Below, piece by piece: positions 1-6,494 of a stretch of DNA of 8,528 nucleotides. Below the pieces are notes generated by a model. It was not told the origin of the DNA. It saw only the letters and a program-made list of their open reading frames with translations, and ran no database searches. Position 1 is the stretch's first letter; every line of letters starts with the position of its first letter. Position numbers and translations under genes: made by a program. Source of the stretch: JABCPE02 sp963520725 (GTDB lineage: Bacteria > Bacteroidota > Bacteroidia > Flavobacteriales > Weeksellaceae); contig CAUQSG010000070.1 of NCBI GenBank assembly GCA_963520725.1, positions 1 to 8,528 of the forward strand, read 5' to 3'.

Positions 1-1272
1 GTTTTCCAGTGCTTTATCTCTATCATAGCGCGAAATTCGCATGAAAGGAAGCTCTGTCAGTCGGGCAATATCCTCCGTAACTACCTCACGCATAAGGTTT
101 TTTATAAATGGTTTTAAAGCTTTATCAATCGCCGAATAAACTTCTTCTTTGCTGGTTTTACCTTTGATTTCTTGGTAAATTTCATTCTCGATGAAGATTT
201 TTTCTAAACTCGCAAAATGCCATTTTTCCTGAAGTTCGTGCAGTTCTATTTCCAGCTCTTTTTTCAGAAGAGAAACCGTGTGGTCTGTGTTGTATTTCAG
301 GATTTCCGAAACCGAAAGGAACATTGGTTTGTCTCCCACGATTACGCAGGCGTTCGGCGAAATAGAAACTTCGCAGTCCGTGAAAGCATACAGGGCATCT
401 ATCATCATGTCTGGCGAAACATCATTAGCCAGTAAGATATTGATTTCCACTTCATCAGAAGTGTTGTCCTCTATTTTTTTGATTTTGATTTTACCCTTTT
501 CGTTAGCCTTTAAAATACTGTCAATCAGGTCACCTGTATTTTTAGAAAAAGGTAACTCGGTGATACATAGAGTGTTTTTGTCTTTTTGAATAATTCTGGC
601 TCTTGCACGGATTTTTCCGCCTCGTTTTCCATCGTTATAGTTGGAAACATCCAGAAGCCCTGCCGTAAGGAAATCAGGGTAAAGCTGGAAACTTTTTCCT
701 TTTAGATAAAGAATAGAAGCATCCAGTAACTCATTGAAATTGTGAGGCATAATCTTAGTAGAAAGCCCCACACCGATACCTTCCACGCCTTGTGCAAGGA
801 GCAGCGGGAACTTCACAGGAAGGTCCACAGGCTCGTTGTTTCTTCCGTCGTAGGATTTTACCCATTCTGTAGTTTTAGGGTTAAAAACCACCTCCAGAGC
901 GAAAGGCGTAAGCCTCGCTTCGATGTATCTTGCTGCCGCTGCCGAGTCTCCTGTGTAGATGTTTCCCCAGTTTCCCTGAGTGTCTATCAGGAGTTCTTTC
1001 TGACCAATCTGCACCATGGCATCTGTGATGGAGGCATCCCCATGCGGGTGGTATTTCATGGTGTTTCCCACGATGTTCGCCACCTTATTGTATCTTCCAT
1101 CTTCCAGTTCGCGCATGGAGTGCATGATACGGCGCTGAACGGGCTTAAAACCATCATAAATAGATGGAATGGCACGGTCTAAAATCACATAAGAGGCATA
1201 ATCAAGAAACCAATCTTGATAAAGCCCAGATATTTTTTTTAAAGTTTCTTCTTTATGTTCGTTTTCTTGCAT
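1..1272 (-). CDS. parC: DNA topoisomerase IV subunit A (ParC), N-terminal 424 codons; runs off the left edge
   Basis: This is the breakage-reunion subunit of topoisomerase IV, which with ParE unlinks replicated chromosomes by passing one duplex through a cut in another. The reading frame is open from ATG at 1272 to base 1, so the C-terminal part (rest of the core and beta-pinwheel domain) is outside the window. Visible landmarks are the winged-helix region with VQRRIMHSM (residues 45-53), the HPHGD motif (75-79) and the catalytic tyrosine Y116 in AAAARYIEARL, followed by tower and coiled-coil segments. HPHGDASITDAMV fits Bacteroidetes ParC better than GyrA, and the nearby parE supports topoisomerase IV over gyrase. 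At the quinolone-contact positions it has A80 and D84 where E. coli ParC has S80 and E84. The start codon directly abuts the stop codon of the upstream DUF389 gene, so the two are probably co-transcribed and translationally coupled. No purine-rich ribosome site is seen. Confidence 0.95.
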   Translation of the reverse strand, partial: MQENEHKEETLKKISGLYQDWFLDYASYVILDRAIPSIYDGFKPVQRRIMHSMRELEDGRYNKVANIVGNTMKYHPHGDASITDAMVQIGQKELLIDTQGNWGNIYTGDSAAAARYIEARLTPFALEVVFNPKTTEWVKSYDGRNNEPVDLPVKFPLLLAQGVEGIGVGLSTKIMPHNFNELLDASILYLKGKSFQLYPDFLTAGLLDVSNYNDGKRGGKIRARARIIQKDKNTLCITELPFSKNTGDLIDSILKANEKGKIKIKKIEDNTSDEVEINILLANDVSPDMMIDALYAFTDCEVSISPNACVIVGDKPMFLSVSEILKYNTDHTVSLLKKELEIELHELQEKWHFASLEKIFIENEIYQEIKGKTSKEEVYSAIDKALKPFIKNLMREVVTEDIARLTELPFMRISRYDRDKALEN

Positions 1273-2562
1273 TTATTTTGTGTTTATCAGTCTGATATTT
1301 TGGTCGTTTAGCTTAGTTTGAAGCCACTTTTTCAGCTTTTCTTCATCCAGATTCTCTTTTTCTTTGATCTGGTAGAGGACGGTATTTTCTTGTTTACGCG
1401 AATCTTTTTCGTAACTATTTAGTTTTCCGATAGATATGTTTTCTACCTCTGGAAAAATGATTCTGAGTTCTTTGATGAGCTGTCGGTCATCAAATTTGTA
1501 TTCATTCAGCTCGGCAGTAAGATTTTGGATGATGATATCTTTTTCAGAGAAATCCTTGTTCTGCTGATTGATTTCAGCTAAAATTTCACTTTTTAGATTA
1601 GATGAATTATTTTTTATCAAGAGTTTTGTATCCTTGATTTCATAAGTGTCAGAAAGTTTTTTGTTAAGCGCTTGAATTTCAATACTGTCCATTCGCTGAT
1701 TTAGTAAAACTAATTCTATGGTTTTTGGCGTATCATTTTGATTTATTTTCTTATAAATCACCGTGTGCCCTCTGTCTGTAAATTCGTTTTTGATGAAATT
1801 TTCTACATTTTTAGTATATTTATTATCACTAATGAGACGGTAAGCCAAGAAAATACTTGGAACAATCATAATAGTAAACAAAATATAAATGGAATATTTT
1901 ACTTTTCTGTCAAATTTTTCATCTTTAGTAGAAACAGGTTTGTATTTAAGGAATTTAACAATAGTAAATGTAGCAATGGCGATGAAGAAACAGTTGATAG
2001 AATATAAATATAAAGCTCCAGCAAAAAATTTAAAATTGAAAGTTGCCAGCCCAAAACCTGCCGTACAAAGAGGCGGCATAAGCGCTGTGGCAATAGCTAC
2101 CCCAGGGATAGGGTTTCCTTTTTCCACACGGGTGATAGAAATTATTCCTACAATTCCACCAATGAAAGCAATCAAAACATCATAAATATTAGGTGATGTT
2201 CTGGCTAAAATCTCAGACTGAGCCTCTTTAAAGGGACTGAGAGTAAAGTAAATCGCAGAGACTAAAAGGCTTACGATAGTGGCGGTGAGCAGGTTTTTTC
2301 CTGATTTTTTTAGAAGAGTTAAATCATAAATGGCAAGGGCAACCCCAATTCCTACGATAGGTCCCATAAGTGGAGAAATTAGCATGGCGCCGATAATCAC
2401 AGCTGTGGAATTGACATTCAGACCAATAGATGCAATGAATATAGCACATGCCAAAATCCAAAGGTTAGCCCCTTTGAATGAAATGTTTTTTAAGACATCT
2501 TGTAAAACCTTGTCTTGTTTTTCTTCTCCTTCGTGTAAGTTAAATAAACTATGTTGTTTCAT
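1273..2562 (-). CDS. DUF389 family multi-pass membrane protein
   Basis: This 429-residue integral membrane protein belongs to the DUF389 family (PF04087), whose biochemical function is not established. Hydrophobic segments lie near residues 33-50, 55-78, 91-109, 127-147, 152-175, 179-203 and 222-241. Two glycine/proline-rich family motifs are visible: STAVIIGAMLISPLMGP (52-68) and PGVAIATALMPPLCTAGFG (153-171), which may line a transport path (inference). After the last membrane segment comes a long, charged, soluble tail (about 245-429) rich in Lys, Glu and Asn. It seems to hold two alternating helix/strand units, around 250-320 and 355-427. The gene starts one nucleotide after the stop of the upstream small membrane protein gene and its stop abuts the parC start, so it sits inside the topoisomerase IV transcription unit. 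Family assignment is firm; a transport or sensing role would be a guess. Confidence 0.9.
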   Translation of the reverse strand: MKQHSLFNLHEGEEKQDKVLQDVLKNISFKGANLWILACAIFIASIGLNVNSTAVIIGAMLISPLMGPIVGIGVALAIYDLTLLKKSGKNLLTATIVSLLVSAIYFTLSPFKEAQSEILARTSPNIYDVLIAFIGGIVGIISITRVEKGNPIPGVAIATALMPPLCTAGFGLATFNFKFFAGALYLYSINCFFIAIATFTIVKFLKYKPVSTKDEKFDRKVKYSIYILFTIMIVPSIFLAYRLISDNKYTKNVENFIKNEFTDRGHTVIYKKINQNDTPKTIELVLLNQRMDSIEIQALNKKLSDTYEIKDTKLLIKNNSSNLKSEILAEINQQNKDFSEKDIIIQNLTAELNEYKFDDRQLIKELRIIFPEVENISIGKLNSYEKDSRKQENTVLYQIKEKENLDEEKLKKWLQTKLNDQNIRLINTK

Positions 2563-2563
2563 A

Positions 2564-3055
2564 CTATTTATTGTCGTTATTGTTGTTTTCTTTGTTGGCT
2601 TTTATTGTTCGTTGTAATGAAAGTTTTAAATCCCTTATTTCACTGCTTGTAAGGTAGGAAATATCGTATTTTAGGATACTTTCTTTATGTTTTTTACTCG
2701 TGATTTTTATATATAACCTTTTGAATAACAATGCGTTTACGATTTCAAAGGAAACGAGTTTGTATTTTGGGAATTCATCTTTTGCTTCTTTTCCTAAAAA
2801 AGGAATGATAGAGTGGTTTTTGAAGTTAAGCGCTTCTCCATCACTATCGTATTCAAATATCTGGCGACCTCTCAGGAAGATAATCACTAATCCCGCTCCT
2901 CCGATGAGTAAAAGGGATATGCTTGCCATTTTCCCAAAAACAGGCAGTTTGATGATGTTCAAAAAAGTCATGCCACAGCCTATTATGGTAAAGAGAAGGG
3001 AAAAAGTTAGTAAAAAGTTGTATATAGGTGCTTTTTTTCTGTTGCTTAATCTCAT
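2564..3055 (-). CDS. Two-TM membrane protein of unknown function
   Basis: The function of this 163-residue protein is not recognised. A short basic N-terminus (MRLSNRKK) is followed by two hydrophobic segments (about 12-36 and 42-62), then RGRQ and a soluble domain (about 65-160) with alternating beta-strand-like stretches and a final helix. This layout resembles small membrane-anchored PH-like domain proteins, but that is only a shape-based impression. The basic N-terminus and the RGR after the second segment suggest both ends face the cytoplasm. The C-terminus is low complexity (KENNNNDNK), encoded by AAC/AAT repeats just ahead of the DUF389 start codon. The gene lies 30 nt downstream of parE and one base upstream of the DUF389 gene. 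A TATTTTTG element four bases before its ATG may give it its own transcript start as well. It looks like a genuine gene: compact spacing, coherent topology and a plausible start. Confidence 0.8.
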   Translation of the reverse strand: MRLSNRKKAPIYNFLLTFSLLFTIIGCGMTFLNIIKLPVFGKMASISLLLIGGAGLVIIFLRGRQIFEYDSDGEALNFKNHSIIPFLGKEAKDEFPKYKLVSFEIVNALLFKRLYIKITSKKHKESILKYDISYLTSSEIRDLKLSLQRTIKANKENNNNDNK

Positions 3056-3059
3056 GATA

Positions 3060-3067
3060 CAAAAATA
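3060..3067 (-). promoter_or_regulatory. Possible -7 promoter element of the two-TM protein gene
   Basis: The minus strand reads TATTTTTG, matching the Bacteroidetes -7 consensus TAnnTTTG, in the 30-nt gap after parE and four bases before the ATG at 3055. No TTG-type -33 element is visible at 17-23 nt upstream. If used, the transcript would be leaderless or nearly so. In AT-rich DNA such matches also arise by chance. Confidence 0.3.
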
Positions 3068-3085
3068 AATTGTTGATATTAAATT

Positions 3086-4954
3086 TTACTCTGTTATTGC
3101 TTCTTCTACTACTAAGTTTTCAAGGATAAAGTTCTGTCTATCAGGCGTATTTTTTCCCATATAGAACTCCAAAAGCTGGTCTATCGTGGTGTCTTTACCC
3201 ACCACCACAGGCTCAAGGCGGATATCTTTCCCGATGAAATGTTTAAACTCTTCTGGAGAAATCTCTCCAAGCCCTTTAAATCTCGTAATTTCAGGGTTTT
3301 TTCCTAAATCTTCCAAAGCCTTTATTCGCTCTGCTTCAGTGTAGCAGTAGCGGGTTTCTTTTTTGTTTCTTACCCTAAACAAAGGCGTTTGGAGAATATA
3401 TAGATGTCCATTCTTAATCACATCAGGGAAAAACTGAAGGAAGAAAGTAATCATCAGAAGTCTAATGTGCATACCATCTACATCGGCATCGGTAGCGATG
3501 ATGACCTGATTGTATCTCAAATCTTCCAGACTTTCCTCGATATTTAGAGCGGCTTGTAAAAGGTTAAACTCCTCGTTTTCGTACACTACTTTTTTGGTTA
3601 GTCCGTAGCAGTTGAGAGGTTTTCCTTTTAGTGAAAATACAGCCTGTGTTTCTACATCTCTACTCTTTGTGATAGAGCCAGATGCAGAGTCTCCCTCTGT
3701 TATAAATATTTGAGTTTCAGTCTTTCTGGCTGCCTTTTGGTCATTGTAATGCTGTCGGCAGTCTCTCAGTTTTTTATTGTGAAGGGAAACTTTTTTGGCT
3801 CTTTCTCTTGCTAATTTTTGAATTCCCGAAAGTTCTTTTCTTTCCCTTTCAGAAACTAATATTTTACGGTGAATAGCATCGGCAATTTCAGGGTTTTTAT
3901 GAAGGAAATTGTCCAGTTTGCTCTTCATATAATTATTGACAAAAGTTCGGATAGTTTCCAGCTCGTTACCATTCGCATCCTGTCCCATAGTGGTGGAGCC
4001 TAATTTGGTTTTGGTCTGAGACTCAAAAACAGGATTTCCAACATTGATGTACACCGCGCCGATGATAGATTTTCTAATATCTGCAGCCTCAAAATTTTTC
4101 CCGAAAAATTCTTTGATGGTTTTCACAAAAGCTTCTTTAAAGGCATTCAGGTGAGTTCCTCCCTGCGAGGTATATTGTCCATTGACAAATGAAAAATAGG
4201 TTTCTGACTGGGATTTATCCGAATGAGTAATCGCTATCTCCATATCTTCATCCTTTATGTGGATGATAGGGTAGAGGATTTCGCCGTCTATTTCCTCTTC
4301 TAATAGGTCTTTCAGCCCGTTTTCAGATTCGAAAACAGAGTCGTTATAATAGATTTTCAGTCCTAAATTTAGATAAGTATAATTACGAAGCATGCGCTCC
4401 ACATATTCATTTCTAAATTTATAATTTAGGAAAATAGTGCTGTCAGGAATGAAACTAACCTCCGTTCCGTTCTTTTCGGTCGTGTCTGTTTCTTCTGTTA
4501 CTTCCACCAGTTTACCCTCATGAAATTGGGCGGATCTGGTTTTCCCATCTCGGACAGATTTTACCTGAAAAAAAGTAGAAAGGAAATTGACTGCCTTGGT
4601 TCCTACACCATTGAGACCGATGGATTTTTTAAAGGCGCCGTCATCGTATTTCCCACCAGTATTCATTTTGGAAACTACATCTACGATTTTTCCCAAAGGA
4701 ATTCCACGCCCATAGTCGCGCACTGTGACTTTTCCATCATTGATTTTAACATCTATTCTCTTCCCAAATTTCATTCGGAATTCATCGATAGAGTTATCCA
4801 AAACCTCTTTTAATAGGATATAAATCCCATCATCCGCCGCAGAGCCATCTCCCAGTTTACCGATGTACATCCCTGGACGAAGGCGCACATGCTCGCGAGG
4901 CTCGAGGGTTCTGATGTTATCTTCTGTATAGTTTGTCTGTTGTGGTGTGTTCAT
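3086..4954 (-). CDS. parE: DNA topoisomerase IV subunit B (ParE)
   Basis: This is the ATPase/TOPRIM subunit of topoisomerase IV, partner of the ParC encoded further downstream. From the ATG at 4954 it is 622 residues, normal for ParE/GyrB without the large insert of enterobacterial GyrB. It has a GHKL ATPase domain with KEVLDNSIDEF (Glu 50 as catalytic base, Asn 54 for magnesium), DYGRGIP (80-86), the ATP-lid glycines GLNGVGTKAVN (113-123) and the transducer QTKTKLG with the ATP-contacting lysine (313-319). The TOPRIM domain has ITEGDSASGS (Glu 420) and the acidic cluster DADVDGMHIR (489-498), then RFKGLGE (558-564). The DGMHIR form and the parC linkage favour ParE over GyrB. A TTG at 4981 could extend the frame by nine codons, but it lies within a probable -7 promoter element, so the ATG is preferred. 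The gene heads the unit parE, two-TM protein, DUF389, parC. Confidence 0.95.
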   Translation of the reverse strand: MNTPQQTNYTEDNIRTLEPREHVRLRPGMYIGKLGDGSAADDGIYILLKEVLDNSIDEFRMKFGKRIDVKINDGKVTVRDYGRGIPLGKIVDVVSKMNTGGKYDDGAFKKSIGLNGVGTKAVNFLSTFFQVKSVRDGKTRSAQFHEGKLVEVTEETDTTEKNGTEVSFIPDSTIFLNYKFRNEYVERMLRNYTYLNLGLKIYYNDSVFESENGLKDLLEEEIDGEILYPIIHIKDEDMEIAITHSDKSQSETYFSFVNGQYTSQGGTHLNAFKEAFVKTIKEFFGKNFEAADIRKSIIGAVYINVGNPVFESQTKTKLGSTTMGQDANGNELETIRTFVNNYMKSKLDNFLHKNPEIADAIHRKILVSERERKELSGIQKLARERAKKVSLHNKKLRDCRQHYNDQKAARKTETQIFITEGDSASGSITKSRDVETQAVFSLKGKPLNCYGLTKKVVYENEEFNLLQAALNIEESLEDLRYNQVIIATDADVDGMHIRLLMITFFLQFFPDVIKNGHLYILQTPLFRVRNKKETRYCYTEAERIKALEDLGKNPEITRFKGLGEISPEEFKHFIGKDIRLEPVVVGKDTTIDQLLEFYMGKNTPDRQNFILENLVVEEAITE

Positions 4955-4978
4955 AAAGTTTCCAAAAAAGTGTAGCGA

Positions 4979-4986
4979 CAAAGATA
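4979..4986 (-). promoter_or_regulatory. Probable -7 element of the parE promoter
   Basis: The minus strand reads TATCTTTG, an exact match to the Bacteroidetes -7 consensus TAnnTTTG. It lies between the terminator of the SurA-type gene and parE, 24 nt before the ATG at 4954, and would give a leader of roughly 15-20 nt. No convincing TTG -33 element is found upstream; that region is T-rich with two AAAGAAAAAACCA repeats on the plus strand. The position just after a terminator and just before an operon head supports it. Confidence 0.5.
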
Positions 4987-5028
4987 ATAAAATATGGCTT
5001 TAAAGAAAAAACCATTATGATAAAAAGA

Positions 5029-5058
5029 AAAAACCACTCAGATTATTGAGTGGTTTTT
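5029..5058 (-). terminator. Rho-independent terminator of the SurA-type gene
   Basis: A perfect 12-bp stem (arms 5029-5040 and 5047-5058) encloses a 6-nt loop. Its core is ACCACTCA paired with TGAGTGGT. On the minus strand the second arm runs into a T-rich tail (TTTTTTCTTTTT), the classic intrinsic terminator layout. The stem begins only three bases after the stop codon of the SurA-type gene (5062-5064). It should insulate that gene from parE. The plus strand also has a T run after the stem, but no plus-strand gene ends here. Confidence 0.88.
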
Positions 5059-5061
5059 GGT

Positions 5062-6420
5062 TTATTTAGTTGAATTTTTGTTCCATTTAGGGTAGAAAGA
5101 ACATTTTTGATAACGCTTATCTATTGATATGAAAGTATCAGGAAGTTGCTCTTTAGCCCATTTTTCCAGCATTTCGTTTTTCTTCTTGTTGAGAGCCATA
5201 TTCTTCACTCTTTCAAAATCAGTAGCAAGGTCTACTTGGTGGGCAGGAATCACATCTTCTATTTTTATGAATATTACAGCTTTTTTTCTATTGTGCTCAT
5301 CTTCAAATACATCTGTGATGTCTCCTTTGTTATAACCTGCAATGTGGTAAGAGATGGACGGAGAAAGGTTTAGTTTTTCCTGTTTGTAGCCTCCATCTTC
5401 GCCAAGGATTATCCCTGCATTGTATTTTGTGCTTTTGTCATCAGAATACTTTGTGGCAGCTTCTTTGAAAGTGATTTTTCCGTTTATGATTCTTTTTCTG
5501 ATGTCTTCCATTTCTTTTTTAGCTGCTTCTATTTCTTCTGCATTTGGAGTATTTTTTATAAGTATATGTCTGGCATCATATATTTTTCCTGATTTTTTTA
5601 CAAGCTGGATGATATGATATCCATATTCTGTTTCCACAGGATCTGATATTTCGCCTTCTTGTAAGTTGAGAGCTGCTGCCTCGAAGGGTTTTACCATTGT
5701 TCCTTTAGAAACATTTTTGTAAAGCCCACCATTGGATGCAGAGCCTTCATCCTCAGAGTGGATTCTAGCTTGAGTCTCAAAGTCATCTCCATTTAGGATA
5801 TCTTGTTTGATTTTCTTTAGTTTATCTATAATCTCTTGTCTGTGCTTGTCGTTTAGTTTAGGATACATCACGATTTGAGACAAGATGATTTCCTCTTTTA
5901 CCTCTGGTAATTGGTATTTATAAGTATTATAAAAATCTGTTACTTCACTCGGTGTGATATCTGCTTTTTCCGTAATTCTAGCAAATTTACTTTGTCCGTA
6001 GTAGCTGTCAGAGTCTATTTTTTCTATCATACTTTTCATTTCAGCCGAATTTCTGAATTTGTATGTATCCAGCATCGCTTTTTCAGAAGGGAACTGACCA
6101 AGGATTTGGTTATATTTATTATTAACCTGCTCTTTTATTTCCTTGCTTCTGTTCGGGATTAGAGTATCTTTTTTTGCATGATATACTAGAAGTCTGTTAT
6201 TTAGTAAGCTTTCTACAACTTCACAATTATCACCAGAAATCTTCTCACCCATTTGTTTTGCATGGTTTTCTTGCTCTGTGATGTCTGATTCCAAAACGAT
6301 TTCATTTCCAATCACCGCAGCGATACCATCCACAAGCTGTCCTTTTTGCAGCTGTGCATTTATTTGAGCGGATAATAGTACGATTCCCAGCAGTAATGCC
6401 TTTTTGATATTTTTTATCAT
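5062..6420 (-). CDS. surA: SurA-type periplasmic peptidyl-prolyl isomerase/chaperone
   Basis: This 452-residue protein has the architecture of SurA, the periplasmic chaperone that escorts unfolded outer-membrane proteins. A signal peptide with a KNIKK basic start and hydrophobic core probably ends after Ala 22 (INA|Q). The SurA N-terminal helical domain covers about 28-165, beginning with DGIAAVIGNEIVLESDI. Two parvulin-like domains follow, about 174-276 and 280-393, then a C-terminal helix (about 396-428). Domain 1 keeps the closing GYHII motif (H269) but has SQI (Gln 182) where the first active-site histidine normally sits. Domain 2 keeps RHIL (H285) but ends in AVIFIKIED without the second histidine. 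Isomerase activity may therefore be weak and chaperoning the main role (inference). Only two cysteines, C66 and C440, are present. The gene has its own possible promoter and terminator, so it looks monocistronic, lying between the PfkB kinase gene and parE. Confidence 0.9.
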   Translation of the reverse strand: MIKNIKKALLLGIVLLSAQINAQLQKGQLVDGIAAVIGNEIVLESDITEQENHAKQMGEKISGDNCEVVESLLNNRLLVYHAKKDTLIPNRSKEIKEQVNNKYNQILGQFPSEKAMLDTYKFRNSAEMKSMIEKIDSDSYYGQSKFARITEKADITPSEVTDFYNTYKYQLPEVKEEIILSQIVMYPKLNDKHRQEIIDKLKKIKQDILNGDDFETQARIHSEDEGSASNGGLYKNVSKGTMVKPFEAAALNLQEGEISDPVETEYGYHIIQLVKKSGKIYDARHILIKNTPNAEEIEAAKKEMEDIRKRIINGKITFKEAATKYSDDKSTKYNAGIILGEDGGYKQEKLNLSPSISYHIAGYNKGDITDVFEDEHNRKKAVIFIKIEDVIPAHQVDLATDFERVKNMALNKKKNEMLEKWAKEQLPDTFISIDKRYQKCSFYPKWNKNSTK

Positions 6421-6442
6421 ATTTTTACTAAAATTAGTTCGA

Positions 6443-6450
6443 CAAAATTA
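6443..6450 (-). promoter_or_regulatory. Possible -7 promoter element of the SurA-type gene
   Basis: The minus strand reads TAATTTTG, matching TAnnTTTG, 22 nt before the ATG at 6420 in the 74-nt gap after the PfkB kinase gene. It would yield a leader of about 15 nt. No -33 TTG is visible. No convincing terminator hairpin follows the kinase gene, so read-through from upstream is also possible. Confidence 0.4.
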
Positions 6451-6494
6451 AATTTCTTTGTGAGAAAATCTAAATTTTTTATTATAATTATTTC

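Noticed and set aside
278..589. Plus-strand open frame of 103 codons
   Set aside because: Antisense to conserved parC coding sequence; its hydrophobic stretch mirrors parC codons and no start context supports it.
742..1182. Plus-strand open frame of 146 codons
   Set aside because: It lies entirely antisense to parC, is rich in Cys/His/Arg from reverse-complement codon bias, and shows no recognisable domain.
2564..2600. AAC/AAT trinucleotide run as a phase-variable repeat
   Set aside because: The units are imperfect and in multiples of three, so slippage would change only Asn number at a disordered tail, not gene expression.
1273..3055. The two membrane-protein genes as a recent mobile insertion into parE-parC
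   Set aside because: No flanking repeats, integrase or transposase remnants are visible, and composition is only slightly more AT-rich, as expected for Lys/Asn-rich membrane proteins.
2330..3068. Two plus-strand open frames (2330-2617 and 2700-3068)
   Set aside because: Both are antisense to the DUF389 and two-TM protein genes, which have coherent membrane topology and tight operon spacing on the minus strand.
4520..4813. Plus-strand open frame of 97 codons
   Set aside because: Antisense to the conserved ATPase domain of parE.
3086..4954. Identification of this gene as gyrB, and of its partner as gyrA
   Set aside because: The DGMHIR form of the TOPRIM motif, the HPHGDASITDAMV motif in the partner and their linkage fit ParE/ParC better. 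A whole-genome count of both paralogue pairs would settle it.
6421..6494. Terminator between the PfkB kinase gene and the SurA-type gene
   Set aside because: Only a weak A/T-only inverted match (TTTCT/AGAAA) is present, with no GC stem followed by a T run.
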